Of a DNA stretch of 64,000 nt, positions 33,767-46,069 are shown piece after piece. The DNA lies in assembly GCA_011800155.1 (NCBI GenBank), contig CM022371.1, forward strand, positions 2,294,001 to 2,358,000. Reading direction: 5' to 3'. The translations under genes were made by a program, and so were the position numbers. Source of the stretch: Flammulina velutipes (taxonomy: Eukaryota > Basidiomycota > Agaricomycetes > Agaricales > Physalacriaceae). Below the pieces are notes generated by a model. It saw only the letters and a program-made list of their open reading frames with translations, searched no databases and had not been told where the DNA came from. Position 1 is the stretch's first letter; each line of letters starts with the position of its first letter.

Positions 33767-35593
33767 TTAGTAGTCTTGAAGCTCCAGCTCCTTGCGAATG
33801 ATCTCTCTGACCTCACGTAGACCACCCACTTCGTGCTTGACACGCTTAGGGCTACGAGTCAGTAGCGCCTCTCCAACATCTTTCAGGAGTCTCGAACCAG
33901 GACTCGACGGTGTAGCGAGTCCACCAATCTTGTCTTCAACAGGCTTAGGCATCTCTAGCCACTCTTCACCATCGATGTTGAGAGGTTTCAAGAAGAAAGG
34001 ACAGAGGTTCATGAGCATCTCTAGCGATTCGTTGGCTTCGGACTGTGATATCGGTACGGGAGACGACTTGATCACCGAACTGGTCACCTCCGAGGTTGGC
34101 AGAGTTCGACGTTTCCGGTGTGTAGGTGTCATCATCACTGAAGTTCCAGGCATTGGCGCGGTGAACATCCTACAAATTGTGCTTTAGCGAGTAATCCAGG
34201 AAAAAGAAATCATGGTCTTACATCCAGACGCTTTCAGCTATGCCAGGTAAACGCCCAAGAAGGCACCGTCTTCTCATTTCTTCTTGACCAAGTTTCACCA
34301 TCTGGTCTCGTGTTAACTTGCCACCAACAATGTCATGTTTCGGGGTCTTGGTGGGCGTGTTCGTGAGAGACCGCTGTCTAACGCGTTCATACAAGGCTTG
34401 CCGACGTGAAGAGGTTGGAGTCTGCGGGACGGTTGAAGCATTTATACCACGTTGATGAACAGGAGTAGAAGGCCCGGAATGTAAGTCCGTTTTGGAGGCA
34501 TCTGAGCTTGTAGGTGTGCGAGTGGGTGTCTGGGCCATCGGTAGCACCCGGTCTCGACGCGACGGTGTCTGTGGAAAAAGAATAGTGCTCTTGACGGGCG
34601 ACGTTCGAGTGGAGGAAGGTGTCATCGGGAATGGAACCGCAAAATCACGCATAGCGCGTTTCGTCGGCGACTTGCTAGGTGAAGCGAGTAAGGCCGGGGA
34701 CGGGAAGGCATTCTTGGATTTGGGCGAAAGGGAAGTGAAGACTCGAGTGAGATTAGATGGCTGGGAGACGGTCGCAAGCTCTGGTAGATCAGCCAATGGT
34801 ACGAGACATGGTGTATCTTCATGTGCGTGTAGCTAAAACTTGACATGAGCGGATAACGATGAGCGTATCAGGACACTTACTTCTTGCCACTTCACAAGCT
34901 TGGCACGAAATTCGGACTTTCGCTGCTCTGAGGCTGCCGTCCATCGTGCGACAGCAGCCATACCACCGCTCATGTCCTTATCAATATTGCATTCCACTTC
35001 GATTCCAATTCCATAGGCAGGGACACGCTTCTTGTCTGTTTTGGAGTGATGGGTCGCCGCAGTAAGGACGAAACCCATTGCTCCGCGACTCCAATCTTTC
35101 ACTTGCGGAGAAGCTGGAGTATCCAAGAAAGGATTATCGTCTTCCTCAGAAGGTGAAGCTTTGGTAGGCAGCGTTTTGCCGTCCCATTCCCAAAGCCAAC
35201 AGAGTCTGCGAAGGTCCTGAGTGCTGAACTGAGCTGTTAATCCGGTGTACGTCTGCAGAGAGATGTGATTAAGGACATTTCGGACGATCCCTGTGTCCGA
35301 GTTCGGAGATACCGCACAAGAAGCTAGAGCATGAGAGAGCGCATGTTGAATGGCATTTTGGATAGTTTGGAGACGTGATAGATGTGAAGGAAGATCGATA
35401 GGCTTGGGGGTTTTTGTGGCAGAAGAAGATGGTTGTGTCAGACTCCTGTTTACGATGAGAAATTTGTATTGGGAAGAGACAGAGAAACGTACTGAAGCCT
35501 GAGTCGCTTTGGAGTGAACTCGTTATCGTCCAAGCCCGAAAGACAGCGTTTCTTCTTCGGAGACAGTTGGAGGGACGAGTAGAGTTCAGCCAT
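33767..35593 (-). CDS. CDT1: DNA replication licensing factor Cdt1
   Basis: Cdt1 loads the MCM2-7 helicase at origins with ORC and Cdc6 in G1. The ATG at 35593 opens [20 protein letters not shown]. The central winged-helix region carries [40 protein letters not shown] and [14 protein letters not shown], the CDT1 central-domain pattern. [20 protein letters not shown] and [18 protein letters not shown] follow. A long disordered section is full of SP and TP sites ([21 protein letters not shown]), which are likely CDK targets. The C-terminal winged helix ends [13 protein letters not shown]. No PIP box was seen. The assignment rests on the central domain and layout. Confidence 0.82.
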
Positions 35594-36052
35594 TTCTTCT
35601 GCGCGTCGAGGGTGTCGCTGGCGCGTCGCTGTGGTTGATGGAGGTCGCGAATCAAGAGGTGACCGATCACGTGGCGACGTAATAATTAAATATCATTATT
35701 TTCATTTTCTTCGACAACCACGACCATTGTTCGACTCGTAGTCCGTACTGTGGCTCAACAAACATTGGTAAAATAAAACACTGATTATTTCGAAACTTGT
35801 GGCGCGGAATTCTCTTCACTCGCTTGAAACGCTCCAGGCAGATGACTGGTTTACACGCAGTTCTGGCGCATCAATGGACTTTGCTTTACGCTTCAATCTG
35901 GGACCCACTCTTCTTGTCACATTCCTCAACGTGTAGGTGCATTGGCCCCGGCGCCTGATCAAGCATGCATCGGCCGCATGTTGTTTGCCTCATGCACTCT
36001 CCTTTATATTGCATCTAAACAACTCGCTGAGAGCACATTCAACTACCTACCA
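35594..36052. promoter_or_regulatory. Divergent promoter region CDT1 / CCCH protein A
   Basis: This stretch has no supported gene in 459 bp. It contains a CACGTG E-box at 35668-35673, followed by an AT-rich block, and a TTTATATT element about 50 bp before the ATG at 36053. Confidence 0.5.
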
Positions 36053-38044
36053 TGTCTATCGAATCAACTGACATCCCGGCCTCCATGAGAGCACATCTTC
36101 TGTACGTTATCTCAATGTCCCACCTTGCTTCCTCTACTGAATCAATCCGATAGTAATCAGCGATTCGACCAGCTAAAGGGTAAGACTTCTGATGTTCGCG
36201 TCAATAGACGTCTCTTGACCTCTCATCAGGCGACGTGTTAACCATTTTGAATGACGAGGCAAGGTTCCTTGACAGTATCAGCCAACTCCAAACCGAACTT
36301 AGTGCCTACAAACGGGCATTCGCCGACGTTGACGCCGAGCGCAAGAAACTCATAAAGGATCAACTAGAGGTGGAGAAGCAGAATGAGATCCTGGAGAACC
36401 AACTCAAGGTATGCAAGATGCTTTGCATTCGTCGATATCGCCTCACCGATATTTCTATTATAGGGACATCGTGTCGTCACGCTAATCGACGGCGACGGCG
36501 CCATTTTTACTGGCGAGCTTATCTCCCAAGGATCCGCGGGTGGTTTCGCCGCTGCGCAAAAGTTGTCCGACTCGATACTTCAGTATCTCTCCGAATCCAA
36601 CATTGGCAGCGCACACCAATTCCAGATTTGGGTCTACATTTTCTACAATAAGCGTGGTCTGGTTGATACGTTTGGTCGACTGGGCCATGCCACGGTAAAA
36701 GCTAAATTCGATGATTTTGTCATGGGTTTCAACCAAGCCGCCGAACGTTTCCTGATGGTAGACGTTGGCAACGGCAAAGAGGCTGCAGATGCTAAAATTA
36801 AAGGTGGGGTGACATGTCTGTACGTTGTTGATCTCCATATCTGATTCCATCTATCTAGCTCATCTGGAGGACGACATTCGCCTCCCTCAAACGTCCAAAG
36901 TTCTATTCGCCGGCAAGTCCAACCAATACAGTCCTCAAAGCATTTTGTTAACTACTTTACAGGATGTCACGACAACGGTTATGTGTCGAACCTCCGCTCC
37001 CAGATAACTGCAGGTTACAAGCACAAATTAGTTCTTCTCAAGAGCTATTCCGAGATGGCGGTTGGCATTTCAGACTTGGACCTTCCGACGTTGGCTATCC
37101 CCGATCTGTTCATGACTCAGAAGCTCGCCGCCCCGGCGTCAGCGGTGCCCACTGGCTTGGGCAAATCCCGTCGATCTTCTAGCGCTGTACGCCCCGCGTT
37201 GCCCCCTTTGCCGCCATCTCCTCCCCTCAACCCAGTATCCATCCCCCAAGCCCTTCCGAAGACGCCGGGGTTGGAGGCCAAGGATCCTCTCGCGGGACCG
37301 GCGGAGCCAGAAGCTATAGTTGTCAAGCGCCCTCCGTTCTCTCCTCCAACGTATTCTTTTGCTCTTAAGAGCGATCGACGGCCACCGACACCTGAGTTGG
37401 ACCCTACTGGCAGCAGTAGCTCCAGTGATTCGGGAGAAAGCGACGACTTTGCTCTAGAGAAGATCATGTCGAATTCTTTCCCATCTCACAACTCAAATTC
37501 TAGGCGAATCGATCCTACCCTTGTGAGTGAAAGTTTCTTTGCCATCATTGACTAGATACTGACTCAAACATCAGGCCTTGTCGAAGCGTAAGTGACTACT
37601 TTTAAATATGGTAAGTCCTGCTGATGACGGTAACGATGATGTAGAGAAGCCGCCTCCGTGCACCTTGTTCTATCTGGCATCCTGCAAGCACGGTACTGAC
37701 TGCAAATATGCGCACGACTACATTCTCGAGGCCGAGCACTATAAGGAGATTCGGACAAACGCGAAGAAGGCCCCATGTCCGTTCATTAACAAAGGCCAGT
37801 CCGTCTAGAGGTGCCTTGCGCTCTAGTAAACTTATGATACCCGCAGGCGAAGTCTGCACCTGGGCCGAGGACTGTTGTTATGGCCACACTTGCCCTTCTT
37901 CTAGCAGTTGCTATTTTTTGAAGAGAGGAAAGTGTAAGTTTGTTGGAGGTACGTTCAATACATTATATCTTCTTCTCCAAGTATCTGATTTATGTCCATC
38001 CAGTGGACATGCACAAAGAAGCAAAGGGCACTTCCAACGAGTAG
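36053..38044 (+). CDS. Tandem CCCH zinc-finger protein with DUF7923-type domain (copy A)
   Basis: This is a basidiomycete-typical putative RNA-binding protein. The ATG at 36053 opens MSIESTDIPASMRAHLLNQR. A coiled coil follows (LQTELSAYKRAFADVDAERK). The conserved domain has VTLIDGDGAIFTGELISQG, WVYIFYNKRGLVDTFGRLG, NQAAERFLMVDVGNGKEAAD and CHDNGYVSNLRSQITAGYK, a pattern I know as DUF7923. It resembles a NYN/PIN-like nuclease fold, but that is a guess. A Pro/Ser-rich linker leads to the zinc fingers CTLFYLASCKHGTDCKYAH (C-x7-C-x5-C-x3-H) and CPFINKGEVCTWAEDCCYGH. The tail is MHKEAKGTSNE. A diverged paralogue follows directly downstream. Confidence 0.85.
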
Positions 38045-38557
38045 GCCGCTCTGAGACCTCAATCGAATTATTCTGATATCCCATCCATGTATGCACGTTA
38101 TGCCCCGTTTAAGTATGCTTCCATGTACCCCTCATCCTCGAATTATGATCACCATCACTGTTGCTGAGAAAAGATCCTCAATGGCAATCACAAACCCCGA
38201 AAACACACATTCCCCATGCCCTTAACTATGAAGGCGATGCTAACGAAAACATTCCCAGGTACGTGCCGTACATAGAGCACTTGGTGTGGCGGATTCGCAT
38301 GCATTTGCTGACGACATATTTTGTTTTAGAAGCCTTCGCGGTGAATGGCCGCCACTCGTTTTCATGTTGGATCACGTTGGCTTACTGAATCAGCTGCACG
38401 ATTACCCTTCTCGCTTCGGCGGTCTCCGTTTCTGTGGTTTAGAAGTCCGTTGTCTGTCGATTAAACTGGCCATGATCATGATACATCTGCAAGCGCCGAG
38501 CGTTAAAAGCGTCTTCACAGAGATACGGGGGATGTCACTCTCCATTCCCTCCACACC
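38045..38557. other. Intergenic stretch with an orphan open frame
   Basis: This is 513 bp between the two CCCH paralogues. A frame from a possible acceptor at about 38328 to a stop at 38573 reads GEWPPLVFMLDHVGLLNQLH and has coding-like codons. It has no good start and overlaps the start of the next gene in another frame. It may be a remnant or chance. Confidence 0.3.
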
Positions 38558-40267
38558 ATGTCGGCTTTCTTAAGGACAGATTCGACCGACACTATGGGCA
38601 AATGGTACGTTTGACCCGATGCCTCTTTCGTGCTGCATAGCTCATATCATCATAGGGAACGCGCATTATGCACGCTGCATGGTGAGTGAACAATAATCTG
38701 AGTTATTGTTTCCCTCTAATATCTTTCCAGATATTGGCCGCTCGTCAATCGCGCGAAATACTGCTCTCCAACAGGACTTGGAGTCAATCAAGAAGAATTA
38801 TGAGACGGCTGTGGCCGAGTTGCATTACAAACAGGTTGCCGAGGGGATGCATAACACCGTACGTCGTGTATTCCTTGTTATATTGCCTCTCATTTGAACG
38901 TGTTCGTAGCAAATCATATGCGCTATTGATGGTAGCACCTTTATATTTGACCAAATCTTCCTCAGGCGTGGTCCTGCTGGGGCGCGCGACGCCATTAAGG
39001 CTTTCACCCAGGCAGTCACCGACCACTTGGTCGCACTCCCAACTCTCCGAGGCGAAAACCCCATGCTCTGGATCAGCATTTACTTAAACCGACCGCTCCT
39101 CACCGAGGAACTTGTATCCAAAGGAATCTGCACTGCCGACCAATTCGACACCTTCTTAACTGTACTTTATCTCCGTCCCCGCCTTTGCTTCCATTGACTA
39201 AGTATTTATAGGCATTCAGTATGACGAGTGCGAGGTTCAGCATTATCGACGTGACAGGCGACCGAAAGTACATTCACGATAAGTTACTTGGTGAGCACAT
39301 CCCTCCACGCTCTGGATTTCGTGATGTTAACGTCCCGCATAGCGTTCTGTCATACATCGCTGCTCTTGCCAACTACTCTTCACGTTTTCGTTGCCTGTAA
39401 GTGATCAAACTCTCTCTCATGTTGGACGTGTCCTTAGTATCATAGGCCAGGATCCAGATGTTGGCTTTGCACTTGCAACGATGGGCAGTCACAACTTGAC
39501 CTTTTTCGAGCACACACAAAATAGATGGAGTGTACCTTCCCTTCCAGCTGCAATTGTCTTCATGGAAGATGGTCTTCCCTCGTCTTCGTGGTCCCCGCCT
39601 ACGCCCATCGGAAGTGTGTGTACCTCAGGGGGTCTGCCGAGCCCACTCTCCCCCATGAGCTGCTATACTCCAATTCATAGCTGTGATCCCCTCTTGGATC
39701 CTTCTCTGGTGCATTCCATTATCTCTGATATGAAGTACCTTTTCTTACGCTCAAACTTTTTAGCCACTAAATAAGCGTGAGTAATGCTTCAGCGCTATCA
39801 TCTAGATCTCAGATTTGAGTGCAGAGAATCCTCCGCCATGCAACGAGTATTATTTAATGAAGACGGGATGTTCGAAGGGGGTATGTCCTTGAGTGTTTCG
39901 CGGTACCTCTTTTATCTAATATCACATTCAGTCAACCTGCAAGTACGCTCATAATTACAGGCTGACCGAAGATCAGCTTGCACTTCTAGCCCAGTCGGCA
40001 AAGAAGGCCCCTTGCAATAACGTCAAGAACGGTTGGTGCCGTCCTTCAAGTTATGTTTTGGCGAAACTGAAGAACCACCTAGGCTCCCGTTGCCCATATG
40101 GCGAGGACTGTTGCTGGGGTCATACCTGCCCTAAAGGCAAGGATTGCCCGTACAAGAGTAAAGGCAAGTGCTGGTTCAAAGGTGGTAAGTCCTTCTCTAT
40201 TTGCATTCGGGTATTCTAACATGCGACGGTAGACGATTTGCACGTCAGCGACTATTGCCGAGGCTAG
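38558..40267 (+). CDS. Tandem CCCH zinc-finger protein with DUF7923-type domain (copy B, diverged)
   Basis: This is a paralogue of the gene at 36053-38044. The ATG at 38558 opens MSAFLRTDSTDTMGKWERAL. A coiled coil (LQQDLESIKKNYETAVAELH) precedes the domain, in which copy A's LIDGDGAIFTGE becomes CAIDGSTFIFDQIFLRRGP. ISIYLNRPLLTEELVSKGI, SARFSIIDVTGDRKYIHDKL and FVACQDPDVGFALATMGSHN follow. A Ser/Pro linker is followed by Cys-rich fingers: CNNVKNGWC, CPYGEDCCWGHTC and CPYKSKGKC. The end reads HVSDYCRG. Nine or more exons remain open. The divergence is strong, so the pair is old or copy B evolves fast. Confidence 0.8.
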
Positions 40268-40429
40268 TCCAATCTGTGTATCACAAGTTTATGATGTGTA
40301 TTTTGCAGAACAGTTAATTTCTTTCAATAAGTTAGAATGAAACGATGTCTCCATCTTGACGGTGACCGTGAGAAATCGATCGCACGTTATCCTTTCCCTT
40401 CGCGACCACCTTGAACGAACGCTCCTGCC

Positions 40430-41401
40430 ATGTCCACTGTACGACTCGTCCCGCTCGTCAATCACATTCAGGTTGTACTCATCGCCTCTCTCAGCCTCAT
40501 GAAGAAGACGATCTCGTACCATCGGCCACGCCTGGTAAATTGCAATACTTTCTGAAAGCATTCAAATCCCATGACGGTCCCTTACAGGCTACAAGCCCGC
40601 TGGCCCAGCTAAGAGCGCCGACGAGTACGCTCAACTAGACGCGGAGGACGAGAGCTTGGCGCGCTGGAAGGCATCGCTAGGCATCGTGCCAGGATCGAGT
40701 GCTCCAGCGAGCGGCCCGAAGGTACGATACGGCGACGACTTGACAGTGCCAGCTTGATATTCAACCAGTGTCTTTCTTGAAAGGTCACTGTCCTGACACT
40801 TGAACTCGCTTCGCCCACACTTCCCTCCAACAAGCACGTTACGCTGGATCTCGCCAATCTCCCCGACACCAAGAAGAACCCCGTCATCATCAAAGAAGGT
40901 GTCGAGTACAAGTGTGTTGCTCTCTCAAAGATTCTTGTGCTTGATTTCTAAATCTTGTTCCTCAGCGTTCGTATCAGCTTCAAAGTGAACCATTCAATCA
41001 TTTCCGTACGTATACTGTGTCAATACCGATAAGAAATCTAACAGATCTATAGGGTGTACGATACCTCCAAGTGGTCAAGCGTTCGGGGGTCAGAGGTATA
41101 GTAATTCTATCAGTTTATTTGCAGCTTGTGTTTAACTTTGTCTTCAGTCGACAAGCTGGAACAGATGTTGGGATCTTACGGTCCCCATCCGGCAGGGGAG
41201 GCATATATCAAGAACTTTGAGCCAGACGAGTCCCCTTCTGGTATGCTCGCGCGCAGCGGTACCTACAATGTCAGGAGCCGTGTTATTGACGACGATGGCG
41301 AAGTCTACGCTGGTAAGTTATAGCCTTCAGTATTGGATACCATTGACCAATGTCGCGTAGATTGGGAATGGCACTTTAAGCTTGGAAAGGATTGGGCCTA
41401 A
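40430..41401 (+). CDS. RDI1: Rho GDP-dissociation inhibitor
   Basis: RhoGDI extracts prenylated Rho and Cdc42 GTPases from membranes and keeps them GDP-bound. The ATG at 40430 gives a three-residue first exon (MST) joined to the acidic arm PHEEDDLVPSATPGYKPAGP. DEYAQLDAEDESLARWKASL, the regulatory-arm helix, follows. The immunoglobulin-like fold carries LELASPTLPSNKHVTLDL, KEGVEYNVRISFKVNHSIIS, GVRYLQVVKRSGVRVDKLEQ and MLGSYGPHPAGEAYI. The domain closes with WEWHFKLGKDWA. The order and length match RDI1. COQ2 starts 109 bp downstream on the same strand. Confidence 0.94.
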
Positions 41402-41509
41402 GTTGCAAGGAAATGCATCCGGAAAAGACGGTTTACACGAACATTTCCTGCACAATACTATTATCTGTAGTTGTTTTAGCTTCATCGAGAGTGATCGTGA
41501 CGATGTGAC

Positions 41510-42814
41510 ATGTTCTTCCTTCGCCATCTACCTGTACCAAAGCGATGCGCCCCGTCGTGGCGGCAGCCGTTGTGCAGGCCTATTTCTCTCTTTAGACCGT
41601 CGCTGAAGGCCACAACTTCAAAATCTACGCGTTATGTGTCGACTACACCAATACCTGTTCAGAGTTCATGGGTGGAACGGCTACCAGTCAAAATACGGCC
41701 TTACCTCTACTTGACGCGCATTGATAAACCTATTGGAACCCTGCTGTTATTCTATCCTTGTGGTGAGAAATGTACCCTTCTGAAAAATGCTGTTGACAGA
41801 GTTAAACCTCAGCCTGGTCTATAACCATGGCGGCTTACGCGCTGAACACGCCGTACACAGTTCCGTTGACATTCATCAGCCTCTTTGGCATAGGTGCGCT
41901 GGTGATGAGAGGCGCGGGATGTACAATAAATGATATGTGGGATAGGAATCTGGACAAGTCTGTTGGTGCGCTTTTGAACCATCTTTTGTGACGCGACTTG
42001 CTTATCCTTTTGCAGCACGGACGCGTGATAGACCACTCTCACGAGGCGACATTACCTTTCCGCAGGCGTGGACTTTTCTTGCTGTGCAACTTTCTGCAGG
42101 ACTTGGAGTTCTCCTTCAGCTGAATTGGTACAGGTTAGTGAACACAGCTACCTCCGTGGATGTCCCAAAATCATTCATGCCTTAGTATCTTCCTTGGTGC
42201 TGCTTCGCTCTCCGTTGTAACGATATATCCATTCATGAAGCGCGTTACCCACTGGCCGCAAGCTGTCCTAGGTATGTCCAACAAAATCATCATCTTATGC
42301 TATACCCTTATCATCTCGTTAGGACTTGCGTTCAACTGGGGTGCGATGCTGGGCTGGGCTGCCGTGGCTGGATCTACAGACTGGGCCGTGTGTTTACCAC
42401 TTTACGCTGGCGGTGTCTGTTGGACGTTGGTCTATGATACCATTTATGCCCACCAGGTACGTTTGCATCCTCTGACGGAACATACCCTTACCAAGTCGTT
42501 CTCAGGACAAGAAAGACGATGTTACTGTCGGAATTCGTTCCACTGCCCTTCTCTTCGGGCCTCATTCCCGCCAAGTTCTCTCCGGACTTTCGATGGCATC
42601 CATGTCCTTGATCTCATATGCCGGGATGGTCAATGCGCACGGAGTTCCTTTCTTTCTCGGTGTTGGTCTTGGGGCAGCACAATTAGCTCGAGTCCTCTAT
42701 GAAACAGACTTCGAAAGTAGGCTTAGCTGCTGGAAAGGCTTTGTTGGGTGTGGTTGGTCCGGATTTTGGATATGGATGGGGGCATTTGGTGATTATCTCT
42801 ATTCCGTAGTATAG
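41510..42814 (+). CDS. COQ2: 4-hydroxybenzoate polyprenyltransferase COQ2, mitochondrial
   Basis: This enzyme attaches the polyprenyl tail to 4-hydroxybenzoate in ubiquinone synthesis at the inner mitochondrial membrane. The ATG at 41510 opens a basic presequence ([20 protein letters not shown]). The UbiA fold follows: [18 protein letters not shown], the first Asp-rich motif [12 protein letters not shown], then [48 protein letters not shown], and the second motif [13 protein letters not shown]. Multiple membrane helices continue to DYLYSVV. Five or six exons are joined. COQ10 is also in this window but too far away to suggest co-regulation. Confidence 0.94.
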
Positions 42815-43022
42815 TGTGAATCACAACAGTGTGGCGAAGGAAGCGTAACAAGTATTTAGAACAAAGGTGTAAACAACAACATCATGCGGGTCGTTAGTGG
42901 CCGTGAGAAGAGAGAAAATGCAGGGATACAGTGTGGAATGGAAAAATCATGCAAGGATATATCATAAGTGACAAAAGAAAATGCAGAAAAAGGAACAAGA
43001 GAAAGTAATCATGGGGTTGAGA

Positions 43023-45334
43023 CTATGCCGAGCTCTGATAAGTCACTTTGGGAGAAAGGCGTGATTTGAGATAGCCTTTTAAGGCGACCACACAAACAAG
43101 CCAACAAAAGGCTAGACAACTCAGCGCCACAGCGACATTCATGAACATCATAACATCTACACAGAATGATTAGCTTAGTTCTTACATTGGGAGACACCGT
43201 ACCATCACGGCCTCTGCGCATCGCAGCGATGGTTAGTTCCTCCGTAGAAAACATGAACGTCAATCCACCACACGTCAGGCAGAAACTAGCCAATGCCTCT
43301 GTTGGAGGGCGAGAGGGAAGTATCGACGTAGGAGGACGCAGCCAGACGAAGAAGTAGGTAAGACAGCGCAGAACAGCGCTTCCGGCAAGGAAATATCCCC
43401 AGAGCATGTGTATCTGAACCTAACGTAATGGAGTGAGTCAACATGAAGGCCCAGATAAGTAGCGGTGATATGAAATCCCCAGTCATCGATGACGAAACTT
43501 ACTTGGAATAAATACGGTTGGAAGTGAGCAGACATTGCAACGCCAGTCACACCGATAACCAACGCAGGGAAGGGATTGAAGCTCGCAGAGTAGCTTGGGG
43601 GCTCTACGATGATCTCCCCAGAGGCTGAGGGAGGTAGTGCCGCGATAGTAGACGCAGCCATCAACTTCCGTACAGTCTTTGACTCGAGAGCTAGTCCCAC
43701 GAGTCCGGCGAACCAGAACATGACCTGAACCATCGCCGATCAGTCAGAAGGACCATATGATGAGACGGCGTCCATACCGCGATTCCGATATGTTGAATCT
43801 CCTTCGTTGAATATGGGTCGCCAGGTTTAGCACCGAACCGTTCCATCCATGTGTTCGTGATGCCATACAGGAAGATGAGGAACGACTCGACAAATTCTGC
43901 AGACACCGTATGCTTTCCAGGCGCTCTGTTCCACGACCATCCCAACTCAGCGTACGATCCCAGGTATCGCGCGAACGTAAACAACCCATAGATCCAGAAT
44001 ATTCCACCCTCTATAATCAGTAAATCAGCAATCGATAAGTGTCAGCTGAATCACAAGCGTACTGATGAGATGAGCAAGGCAGCCGTTCGTATAATTGCCT
44101 CTGCATCCACCTGTTTGAATCATCAGCTTACCATAGCATCGTTTTACGGTTTAAGGCTCACCAGTATATATAACGATCCCGAGGATCAACTGCGCGAAGC
44201 CAGCGACGACAAGAGACCTCTCCAGTGTCGCAAATAGGCCTTTCCCTATCTGCCTGATAAGCGAACTCGCAGGCCGCGAAGTCCAAGAATGGTGTTTGAA
44301 GTCCAGCCCGTCAGCTTGAATGGTATCGTCAGACATTGAGCGAGAGCCAAAAACGGTATTGTCTGAAGCGGCAGATTGTGAGAAATCGCGATGGTGGCGG
44401 TTGACATTATTTGCCCACTGCGCGGTGGCGCCATGGATGGTCGCCTCATCGTAGTGAACATGTCTTTCCGACGTCGTCGGACTTCCAGTTCCTTTCGCGT
44501 AATCCAATTCGTATTCCTCGGGCTCATCCGTGACCAACCCAGCGTATTCTGGTGCCATCCCTTTCAGGAGAGTGTCCTCTTGTCCTAGGACGGCAACATT
44601 CCAGAACGTCCGCAGTGCAAACCTCTCACCGCCCCTAATATATGCAAAAATTCGACGGAAAATCGACGCTAGATCGACGCATGTGAGGACCACAGCGAGT
44701 AAAAGGATCCAGTAACTCTGTGATCCGTGTACAGAGCCTAGGGGGCCATTTTAGCGTATGGTAGCGGACGGAACATCGATTGAATCAACCTTCATACCTA
44801 GGAGGGGATGAGTCATGCTCCATTATAAATCTCCGCCACTTACATGTTTAGAGTCAACTTTCTGTACAACGCGCTCGCGGAACAGCCTAGCGCTACGAGG
44901 ATGTAGAACGTGGCTACGGCGGCGCCATGCCAAGCGTGCTTGACAGACCGTAGTGCGATACCTGGAGTCATAAGAATCCTCGGGATTGAATGAAGACATT
45001 TCTAAAGTAACACACCGGCCGGTAACGCGACGAAGAAGGCCAGACACATTAAGACGGCGTGGGTGAACATGAGGCCAGGGTACTGGCGCTCTGTCTGTGG
45101 GTCGTTTTCCCAGTCAAGCGTATAGTACGATGCGGGAATAGGTGCATGGTGAAGAGTGAGTTCGGTTTCGTTGAGTTTGTCCATCGTTATTCCATGGTGA
45201 GCGTGATGGTCGTCCCGTTTCTCCGTCTCGAACGATGACGCATCGACGATGAAAGACGCGTCGGTCGAAGAAATCGTAGCCAGAACTACGAAGGCCACAA
45301 CAGGTAGGCTGAGGGCACACCACGAGTAGCGCAT
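43023..45334 (-). CDS. Ytp1-like integral membrane protein (DUF2427 plus Ytp1 domains)
   Basis: This is a polytopic membrane protein of the Ytp1 family, for which no biochemical role is known. The ATG at 45334 opens a signal peptide (MRYSWCALSLPVVAFVVLAT). A His-rich lumenal stretch (DDHHAHHGITMDKL) follows, then the DUF2427 helices beginning YPGLMFTHAVLMCLAFFVAL. A hydrophilic cytoplasmic loop with DEPEEYELDYAKGTG follows. The Ytp1 part starts LVVAGFAQLILGIVIYTGG and includes GGIFWIYGLFTFARYLGSYA, FLIFLYGITNTWMERFG and HFQPYLFQVQIHMLWGYFLA. The end is LKSRLSPKVTYQSSA. It spans about ten exons. Confidence 0.87.
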
Positions 45335-46069
45335 GACAGGCAGAAAGGATTCGGGTCGCTCATGAATGCGAAGAGATCAAGAGCATTATAAATGGTCGGC
45401 TGAATTTGGGGATGCTTTGTGAGGGCCGAGACACCGGCAAACAGCAAGTCTGACTCAGGAAAGCTTACAAACATGAGGCGAAGGGCTCTCCTCCACCAAA
45501 AATGGCAGGATACAATTTGACGAGCGCTGACCAGAGTTACAGAATCCGAGATGATGCGCTATTCAGTCATTCCGAGAGAGCTGTCTGGCTCCCAGATGTA
45601 CAAGGCGAGAATGGTAAGACGCGGCATGGCTAGAATGGAAAACTAGCTGGTGTGGCGTTAACGTTGAAAAAAATCCTACACTTCAACCTGAATCTCGAGT
45701 CACGGCGTCGGATAAGAGTGTATCCATTATTGCCACATTAACCCGCCATATATATACTACACATGGCGGGGAGAAGTCCTTCACTAGGCATGGGGTTAGA
45801 GAATGATTATAATCGGACAATCGCATCTTTTCTCCGATAGACGAATGACCGAGCCAAGGTGATCCCTGTCGTGTAAATCCGTTCTCTGTCGGTCAAGACC
45901 GTATGGGTCCGGATAAGAGCGCAGCTAACCGTCAGCGACGAGCAATTGAGACGAGCGTGTGAAGAAGAAAAGGTGACGTAATAACCCCCCCTGGCCCCGA
46001 TTTGCATCTGCCCCGGTTCAAGATGGTTCGATCGTGAATGGTCCTATCCTCAGTTCTTCATCGACCACA
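45335..46069. promoter_or_regulatory. Divergent intergenic region YTP1-like / MFS transporter
   Basis: This stretch of 735 bp has no supported gene. A short minus-strand frame (45286-45474) overlaps the YTP1-like start and is best read as its 5' leader. A TATATATAC element lies near 45752-45760. A C-rich run (about 45987-45996) precedes the MFS start. Confidence 0.5.

Noticed and set aside
13637..42814. COQ10 and COQ2 as a ubiquinone gene cluster
   Set aside because: They are 27 kb apart with many unrelated genes between them, so chance linkage is the simpler view.
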